Origin: Rhodospirillales bacterium
GTDB lineage: Bacteria > Pseudomonadota > Alphaproteobacteria > Rhodospirillales > JASLLZ01
NCBI GenBank assembly: GCA_030746775.1
Contig: JASLLZ010000006.1
Coordinates: 1-64,000, forward strand
DNA length: 64,000 nt
Direction: 5' to 3'
Shown here piece after piece: positions 58,680 to 64,000 of this stretch; the first letter of the stretch is position 1; each line of letters begins with the position of its first letter. The position numbers were made by a program, and so were the translations under genes. The notes under the pieces were generated by a model. It did not search any database. It saw only the letters and a program-made list of their open reading frames with translations, and was not told the origin of the DNA.

Positions 58680-59366
58680 TCAGAAAGTCTCCACCCAGGG
58701 TCTCAGTTCGACCTCCCAGCTCCAGGCGCTGCGGTGCTGGCGGTGGATGGAGAGGTAGGTCTCGGCGATGGCGTCGGGATCCAAGAGCGAGTCGGGTGTA
58801 CGCCCCTCCCCGGCCCGCCCGATACCGCCGTCGATGACGAAGTGCGCCACGTGAATGTTCCTGGGCGCCAGTTCGCGCGCCATGCTCTGGGCCAGACCGC
58901 GGAGGGCGAACTTGCCCATGGCGAAGGGCGCCGAGTTGACGTAGCCCTTGACACTGGCCGTGGCGCCGGTGAACTGGATGGAACCACTACCCTTCTCCAA
59001 CATCAGCCGCGCCGCCGCCTGACCGACCAGGAAACCGCCGAAGCACGAGACCATCACCGTTTTCTCGACATCGGCGGGATCGAGTTCGACGAGCGGCCCC
59101 TTGGTCCGGAAGCTGGGGTTGTAGACGACCACGTCGGGGGTCCCGAAATCCTTGCCGACGGCGGTGAACAGGCCGTTCACGTCGCCCCGACGCACGGCGT
59201 CGCAGGCATAGGCGCGGGCGCCGGTCTCGTCGACCAGGGCGGCCAGCTTGTCGGTGTCGCGCGCGGCCAGGGCGACCGCCATGCCCTGACCGGCGAAGAG
59301 CCTGGCAAGGGAAGCGCTGAGCCCATCGCCGACACCGACGATCAGCGCCGTTTCCTTGGTTGTCAT
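58680..59366 (-). CDS. Short-chain dehydrogenase/reductase
   Basis: The 228-residue protein is an SDR-type Rossmann enzyme. The cofactor loop reads VGVGDGLSASLARLF, which departs from the usual TGxxxGIG. The later GAT-containing strand and the FAMGKFALRGLAQSMA helix are present, but the catalytic Tyr is replaced: the position before the lysine reads NSAPFAMGKFA, with Phe where Tyr is normal. The activity may thus be altered. The ATG at 59366 has a strong AGGAGG upstream. It follows the saccharopine-dehydrogenase-like gene by ten bases. Confidence 0.78.
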   Translation of the reverse strand: MTTKETALIVGVGDGLSASLARLFAGQGMAVALAARDTDKLAALVDETGARAYACDAVRRGDVNGLFTAVGKDFGTPDVVVYNPSFRTKGPLVELDPADVEKTVMVSCFGGFLVGQAAARLMLEKGSGSIQFTGATASVKGYVNSAPFAMGKFALRGLAQSMARELAPRNIHVAHFVIDGGIGRAGEGRTPDSLLDPDAIAETYLSIHRQHRSAWSWEVELRPWVETF

Positions 59367-59376
59367 CGAATGCCTC

Positions 59377-60444
59377 CTAATCGTAGACGCGACCGAAACG
59401 GTTGGCGATGAAGTCGCCGAAGTCGGCGTCCTCTTGGCGCGCGAAACCGGTTTGCGGCAGCTTGCCGTCGCGGTGCAGATCGACCATGGCGCAGGCGCCG
59501 CCGGCGGTCGTCTTCTGGATGGCGCTTTGTCCGCCTTCCTCATCGTCGCCGTAAATCTTTTTGGCGAAGGTCTCCTGGGTTAACACGCCGTTCCGAATCC
59601 CGGTAACGGTCACGAAGATGAGCACCACGTCCTGGCGCGTAACCGGAATGCCGTGTTCGATGAGTTCCTTGAAGGTGTCGCGGTGTTCGCCGAGCTTGAG
59701 GTCGCGGATCAGCATCTGGACCATGTCGCGGTGGCCGGGATAGCGGATGGTCTTGTAGCTGACGTTTTGCGCCCGTCCGGCCAGGGTCTCGCACAGGGTG
59801 CCGACGCCGCCCGACGTCGAGAAGGCTTCGTAGTCGATGCCGTCGAGGGAAAAGCTTTCAAGACCCTCAAGGGCCAGAAGCTGGCGCCGTTCGCCCTCGT
59901 GGATGGCCTCGCAGGGGTTGCAGTATTCGTTGATCAGGCCGTCGGTGCTCCAAGTCAGGTTGTACTTGAGGGCGTTGTCGGGGAACTGCGGCAGGGCACC
60001 GACCCTGAGCCGCACGTCCCTGGCTTCATCGAACTTTCCCACCAGATGGTTGGCGACGATGGAAATGAAGCCCGGCGCCAGGCCGCATTGAGGGACGAAA
60101 CCGGTGTCCGCCCCGTCGGCGCATTGGCGCGCCAGGTGTGCCGTCTCGACGTCCTCGGTGAGGTCGAAATAGTGGGCACCGCCGTCGCGCGCCGCCGCCA
60201 TGACCTTGCGGTTGAGAAAGAACGGCAGGGCGCTGACCACCACGTCCGTGCCGTAAAGGGCGCGGCCCAGGGCGCCGGTGTCGGCGACGTCGAGGACCAA
60301 GGCCGTCACATCGTCGCGGGGCCGGACCTTCAACGCCGCCGCGTCGCCGTCGGCCAGCGTGACCGTGTAGTCGCCCGCCTCGGCAAGAAGTTCGGCGACG
60401 ATGATGCCGATCTTGCCGGCGCCCAGAACCAGAACCTTTGTCAT
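59377..60444 (-). CDS. Saccharopine dehydrogenase-family protein
   Basis: The 355-residue protein has an N-terminal Rossmann domain starting VLVLGAGKIGIIVAELL and a C-terminal domain with PQCGLAPGFISIVANHL and RYPGHRDMVQML, as in saccharopine or lysine dehydrogenase-like oxidoreductases. The size suits the short bacterial group that includes lysine 6-dehydrogenase, but the substrate cannot be fixed. It starts an apparent operon with the SDR gene. Confidence 0.8.
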   Translation of the reverse strand: MTKVLVLGAGKIGIIVAELLAEAGDYTVTLADGDAAALKVRPRDDVTALVLDVADTGALGRALYGTDVVVSALPFFLNRKVMAAARDGGAHYFDLTEDVETAHLARQCADGADTGFVPQCGLAPGFISIVANHLVGKFDEARDVRLRVGALPQFPDNALKYNLTWSTDGLINEYCNPCEAIHEGERRQLLALEGLESFSLDGIDYEAFSTSGGVGTLCETLAGRAQNVSYKTIRYPGHRDMVQMLIRDLKLGEHRDTFKELIEHGIPVTRQDVVLIFVTVTGIRNGVLTQETFAKKIYGDDEEGGQSAIQKTTAGGACAMVDLHRDGKLPQTGFARQEDADFGDFIANRFGRVYD

Positions 60445-60584
60445 ATTCGTCTATCCGTACATGGTGAGTATAGCCCGTCCCCTTGGGACAGGGGCAACGG
60501 GCGCGATACCATAAGCGGCGTCCCGATCCTTGCCAAGTTTAGTCGAGGGATGGGGGGAGGGCCGGGCAGGCCCCCCGAGCGGCG

Positions 60585-61139
60585 TCAGATCGGCGTGCCG
60601 AGGAACTTCTTTTTCAGCTTGTCGACCCGCATTTGGACAAATATCAGGTGGGGGTGGACGGCGAGGGCCTTTTCCAGGGCCTTGAGCGCGTCTTGTTCCT
60701 TGCCCGTCTCCAGATAGATGCTGCCCAGGCCCGCCAGGGCGCCGAAATGGCGCGGTTCCAGCGCCAAGGTCTTCTCGACGTCGCGGATCGAGGCCTCGTA
60801 TCGGTTCATGTAGTAATAAATGGTCGCCCGCTTGTTCCAGCCCTCGGCGAAGCCGGGCGCCTTCTTGACCACCGAATCGAAGACCGCCAACGCCGCCTCG
60901 GCATTGCCGATATCCATGGCGTTGAGGCCCTTCTTCATCTCGCGGTCGATGGCCTCGTCGCCCGAGCGGGTCCATATCCCCCAGATGGTCTGTTCGATAG
61001 CCTTGGCGACGGCCAGATCGTCGGTCTTCTGGAGGCGGGAGAACAAGTCGGGCAGGCGCGGATCGTTCTGGTCCGCCGCCGCCGGGGCGGCCAGGGTCAG
61101 AAACGCCAGAGCCAAAACCGTATTGAGAATGCCACGCAT
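60585..61139 (-). CDS. Secreted tetratricopeptide-repeat protein
   Basis: The 184-residue protein has a signal peptide (cleavage near PAAADQ, about residue 23) and then about three TPR units. One covers ALAVFDSVVKKAPGFAEGWNKRA and the next ASIRDVEKTLALEPRHFGALAGLG; both are read here as separate short pieces. It is probably periplasmic and mediates protein contacts. The ATG at 61139 was chosen because upstream sequence lacks the signal. It stands alone between the saccharopine-like gene and glcF. Confidence 0.78.
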   Translation of the reverse strand: MRGILNTVLALAFLTLAAPAAADQNDPRLPDLFSRLQKTDDLAVAKAIEQTIWGIWTRSGDEAIDREMKKGLNAMDIGNAEAALAVFDSVVKKAPGFAEGWNKRATIYYYMNRYEASIRDVEKTLALEPRHFGALAGLGSIYLETGKEQDALKALEKALAVHPHLIFVQMRVDKLKKKFLGTPI

Positions 61140-61206
61140 GGGCAAAGGATACGGTGTCCCGTCCGCTCGTGCCAAGGGATGAAGGGGGGTGCTCACGCAG
61201 TGTTGA

Positions 61207-62508
61207 TTAGGCCAGTTCTTCGGGCGCGGGCCCGCCGGTTGCCCAGTCGAGGAGCTCCACCGTATGCACCACGGTTGCCGTCGTGGCGCCGGCAAGCTGC
61301 ACCAGACAGCCGATGTTGCCGGTGGCGACGACGGCGGCGCCGAGGCTTTCCAGGTTGGCCGCCTTGCGCGCCCCGAGCCGGGCCGCGATGTCGGGCTGCA
61401 ACAGGTTGTAGGTGCCGGCGGAACCGCAGCACAGGTGCCCTTCGGCCGGCTCGCGGGCCTCGAAGCCGGCTCGCCTCAGGAGCGCCACGGGTTCTTCGCG
61501 CAAGCCCTGGCCGTGTTGCATCGAGCACGCCGAGTGATAGGCGACGACCCGGGGTCCGCCGCCCGGCCAGGGGATGGAAACCGGGTCCTTGAGGCCAAGC
61601 TCGGTCATCACCTCGCTCACGTCGCGGGCCAGGGCGGCGGCGCGCCGGGCCGGTTCCGCCCAATCGTCGTTGCCGTCCAGGATATGGCCGTAGTCCTTGA
61701 CCATGGTGCCGCAGCCCGACGCGTTGATGACCACGAAGTCGAGGCCGCCGGCGCCGGCTTCGGCCTCGATGGCCTTAACGTTGGCCTTGACCACGGCCCG
61801 GGTCTCGTCCTCGCGGCCCATGTGGTGGACCAGGGCGCCGCAGCAGCCGAGCCCGCCCAACACCACGACCTCGCAGCCGTGGCGGGTCAGGAGCCTGACG
61901 GTGGCCTCGTTGATGGCCGGGCGCAGGACCCGTTGGGCACAACCGGTCAACAGCGCCACTCGCTTGCGCCGGGGACCCTGGGCGGCGAAGACCTGGGGCC
62001 GGTCGGCGGGCGAGGCGGCGGCGATGCGTCCCGGCGCCATCGCCATCATTCCCTTCAGGCGCCCCGGCATCAGACGCCGAAAAGGCCGCGCCAGCCGGGC
62101 CCCTCGAAGCGCCAGGCGGAAGCGCCCCGGATGGGGAAGGATTCGGGCCAGCACGGCGCGCAGCAGGCGCTCGGCCAAGGGGCGGCGGAAGGTCTTTTCG
62201 ATATGCACCCGGCCGCGGTCGACCAGATGCATGTAATCGACCCCCGACGGACAGGTGGTGGTGCACGACAGACACGTCAGACAGCGGTCGATATGCCTGA
62301 CCACCCCGGCCGAGGGCACCTTGTCGTTCTCCAGCATGTCCTTGATCAGATAGATACGCCCGCGCGGGCCGTCCAGCTCGTCGCCGAGCAGGATATAGGT
62401 CGGACAGGTCGCCGTGCAGAAGCCGCAGTGGACGCACTTGCGCAAGATGTCGTTGGCTTGCCGGATGGCGGGATCGGCGAGTTGGCCGGCGGTGAAACTG
62501 GTTCGCAT
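61207..62508 (-). CDS. glcF: Glycolate oxidase iron-sulfur subunit
   Basis: The 433-residue subunit has two [4Fe-4S] motifs, CVHCGFCTATCPT near residue 25 and CLTCLSCTTTCPSG near 76. Two CCG domains follow, with GGLGCCGALVHHMG and GHLCCGSAGTYN. It carries electrons from the flavin subunits towards the quinone pool during oxidation of glycolate to glyoxylate. It lies two bases after glcE, in the order glcD-glcE-glcF. Confidence 0.93.
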   Translation of the reverse strand: MRTSFTAGQLADPAIRQANDILRKCVHCGFCTATCPTYILLGDELDGPRGRIYLIKDMLENDKVPSAGVVRHIDRCLTCLSCTTTCPSGVDYMHLVDRGRVHIEKTFRRPLAERLLRAVLARILPHPGRFRLALRGARLARPFRRLMPGRLKGMMAMAPGRIAAASPADRPQVFAAQGPRRKRVALLTGCAQRVLRPAINEATVRLLTRHGCEVVVLGGLGCCGALVHHMGREDETRAVVKANVKAIEAEAGAGGLDFVVINASGCGTMVKDYGHILDGNDDWAEPARRAAALARDVSEVMTELGLKDPVSIPWPGGGPRVVAYHSACSMQHGQGLREEPVALLRRAGFEAREPAEGHLCCGSAGTYNLLQPDIAARLGARKAANLESLGAAVVATGNIGCLVQLAGATTATVVHTVELLDWATGGPAPEELA

Positions 62509-62510
62509 GG

Positions 62511-63734
62511 CTAAACGCCCGCCGCCATGCGGCCCGGGTTGAGCACGCGGAGGGGATCGAAGCTGTCCTTGACGCGCGCCGTCAGGGCCGCCAGGGGCGC
62601 CGGCTGGGGCTCGAAGACGGGCACCCGGGCGCGCACCTCGGCGGCGGCGCGCACCAAGGTCGCATGGCCGCCGTGTTGGGCCGTGGCGGCGCGCACCACC
62701 GCCTCGCCGCCGTCGTCGGCCGGCGCCAGGGAAAGCCACAGAAGGCCGCCGCCCCAGTCGTAGAACACCTTGCCGTCGATACGGTCGAGAATTTGCGCCG
62801 CCACCCGGGGGCCGGCGGCCGGCGCCACCGAAAGCCGCCATACCGGGCCGTCCCCGGCGCCGGCGAAATAGGCGACGTCACCGACCTCGCGCCACAGCGC
62901 CGCCGAATCGGCCGATCCCAGCTCGTCGAGCTCGCCCCGGCCCTTGACCAGATCGCCCAGCGATCGGGCGCGTGCCTTGACCGACGGCGCCGGTCCTTCG
63001 AGGCGCAGCGCCGTCACCGCCCGGCCCGCCCCGGCCACCCCGGCGACGCCCGAGGCCGCCGCCACCGGGGCCGGCAAATGGGCCGCCCCCGAAACGTCGC
63101 AGGGCGCGCCGAGGGCGGCTGACAGGGCCTCGCCGGCCGCCGCGTCGTCGCCGCCCAGGACCAGGACCGTGCAAATCTCCTCGGCCGCCGGCAGCACCTT
63201 TACCGTGACCTCGGTCATCGCGGCCAGGGTCCCGAAGGAGCCCGCCATGAGCTTCGACAGATCGAAGCCGGTGACGTTCTTGACCACCCGGCCGCCCGAC
63301 TTGAAGGTCTCGCCGCGGCCGCTTACGGCGTGAAAACCCAGGACATGGTCGCGCGCCGCGCCGGCCTTGATGCGCCGGGGCCCGGCCAGATTGCACGCGA
63401 TGGCGCCGCCGATGGTTGCGCCGCCCGGCGCCGCGCCAAGCAGCGGTCCCAGGTCCGGGGGCTCGAACTCCAGGCGCTGGCGCTTGTCGGCCAGCGCCGC
63501 CTCGATCTCGGCCAGGGGCGTCGCCGCGCCGGCGGCGAGGACCAGTTCCTCGGCCTCGTAAAGCCCGATGCCGGTAAATGCGCCGAGGTCGAGGCGGTGG
63601 CCGGCCTCCACCGGCCGCCCGAAGGATCGCTTGGTGCCCGCCGCCACGACGTCGAACGACGTCTCCTCCGCGGCGGCCCAGCGGACGGCTTGGCAAAGCT
63701 GCTCGGGCGTTCCGGGTTTCAGGGTTTCGGTCAT
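62511..63734 (-). CDS. glcE: Glycolate oxidase FAD-binding subunit
   Basis: The 407-residue protein is a shorter FAD-binding subunit with the PCMH fold: AAGTKRSFGRP for the FAD pyrophosphate, PGGATIGGAIACN, and GGRVVKNVTGFDLSKLMAGSFG (read in two parts). The end FDPLRVLNPGRM is typical of the family. The ATG at 63734 starts 17 bases after glcD; a TTG at 63755 is possible. It completes the three-part glycolate dehydrogenase. Confidence 0.92.
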   Translation of the reverse strand: MTETLKPGTPEQLCQAVRWAAAEETSFDVVAAGTKRSFGRPVEAGHRLDLGAFTGIGLYEAEELVLAAGAATPLAEIEAALADKRQRLEFEPPDLGPLLGAAPGGATIGGAIACNLAGPRRIKAGAARDHVLGFHAVSGRGETFKSGGRVVKNVTGFDLSKLMAGSFGTLAAMTEVTVKVLPAAEEICTVLVLGGDDAAAGEALSAALGAPCDVSGAAHLPAPVAAASGVAGVAGAGRAVTALRLEGPAPSVKARARSLGDLVKGRGELDELGSADSAALWREVGDVAYFAGAGDGPVWRLSVAPAAGPRVAAQILDRIDGKVFYDWGGGLLWLSLAPADDGGEAVVRAATAQHGGHATLVRAAAEVRARVPVFEPQPAPLAALTARVKDSFDPLRVLNPGRMAAGV

Positions 63735-63751
63735 TGGCGTCCGGGATAGGC

Positions 63752-64000
63752 TCAAAAGCGCGGGATGTCGGGAAAACGCGTCTGGCCGCGGCTAATGTGG
63801 ACCCGGCCCAGTTCGGCGCAGCGGTGCAGGGTCGGGTAAACCTTGCCCGGATTGAGCAGGCCGTCGGGGTCGAAGGCGCACTTGACCCGCTGCTGGTGTT
63901 TCAAATCGTCCTCGGTGAACATCACCCCCATGAGGTCGCGCTTTTCCACCCCGACGCCGTGCTCGCCGGTCAGCACGCCGCCGACCTCGACGCAGAGCCG
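63752..64000 (-). CDS. glcD: Glycolate oxidase subunit GlcD, C-terminal part (cut by window end)
   Basis: The last 80 or so residues are present, with GEHGVGVEKRDLMG and the FDPDGLLNPGKVYP end found in GlcD and related flavoproteins. Its position directly before glcE identifies the gene. The N-terminal part, with the main FAD site, lies outside the window. The extra residues after the conserved end (about 25) are common in GlcD. Confidence 0.88.
   Translation of the reverse strand, partial: RLCVEVGGVLTGEHGVGVEKRDLMGVMFTEDDLKHQQRVKCAFDPDGLLNPGKVYPTLHRCAELGRVHISRGQTRFPDIPRF

Overview
The window looks like a GC-rich alphaproteobacterial chromosome, most like a Rhodospirillales member. The reasons are the contiguous dnaA-dnaN-recF-gyrB cluster with rpsT upstream of dnaA, the mutM / ubiE-ubiB-coaBC-dut neighbourhood, an Irr-type iron regulator, ubiquinone genes (ubiE, ubiB, coq7) and a glycolate oxidase operon. 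This placement is inferred from gene content and order; no database search was possible.

Layout. 1-1.1 kb: a less GC-rich edge with two small genes, a zinc ribbon and a protein with a HEPN-like motif. 1.2-6.1 kb: surface-sugar genes (two-domain oxidoreductase, gmhA, hldE) and a membrane methyltransferase-like protein. 6.2-16 kb, minus strand: class A PBP, a pentapeptide-repeat protein next to gyrB, then gyrB, recF, dnaN, dnaA and rpsT, with an AT-rich gap before dnaA that is an origin candidate. 16-25.6 kb: enoyl-CoA hydratase, mutM, ubiE, ubiB, coaBC, dut, a MoeB-like adenylyltransferase, a DsrE-like protein, glyoxylate reductase and an SH3b protein.

25.6-31.3 kb: a minus-strand oxidative-stress group (rubrerythrin, a CCG-type Fe-S protein, a DUF3501 protein, an aldo/keto reductase and a frameshifted PhnD-like gene) beside irr and fabI. 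31.3-35.6 kb: the rpmI-rplT-pheS-pheT translation operon. 35.7-39 kb: BON lipoprotein, SirB1-like protein, gshB and a DUF1028 protein. 39-42.8 kb: a complete hydantoin-to-D-amino-acid operon (D-hydantoinase, D-carbamoylase, hydantoin racemase) followed by a damaged Rap1a-like gene. 42.8-48.4 kb: coq7, dsbB, a yqaA-type membrane protein, a MITE-like element, two MFS transporters, tRNA-Leu(CAA) and a gamma-glutamylcyclotransferase-like gene. 48.6-49.2 kb: a scar of truncated sugar genes and an IS5-family remnant. 49.3-57 kb: a hydrolase, an ArsR/AHSA1 pair, an SHMT paralogue with a LysE exporter, TfoX-like and ribbon-helix-helix genes, and a large AsmA protein. 57-64 kb: an FAD-linked oxidase, an SDR, a saccharopine-dehydrogenase-like protein, a TPR protein and glcF, glcE and partial glcD.

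The most unusual content is non-coding. A dispersed GC-rich palindrome family shows paired changes in its two arms. A 318-bp MITE-like element has near-perfect 33-bp terminal inverted repeats and TA at both ends. A shorter TAGAGCA...TGCTCTA element supplies stop codons to two genes. Other points worth checking are the pentapeptide-repeat gene beside gyrB, a MutM zinc finger lacking its fourth cysteine, and the noncanonical SHMT. No phage, CRISPR array or complete insertion sequence was seen.
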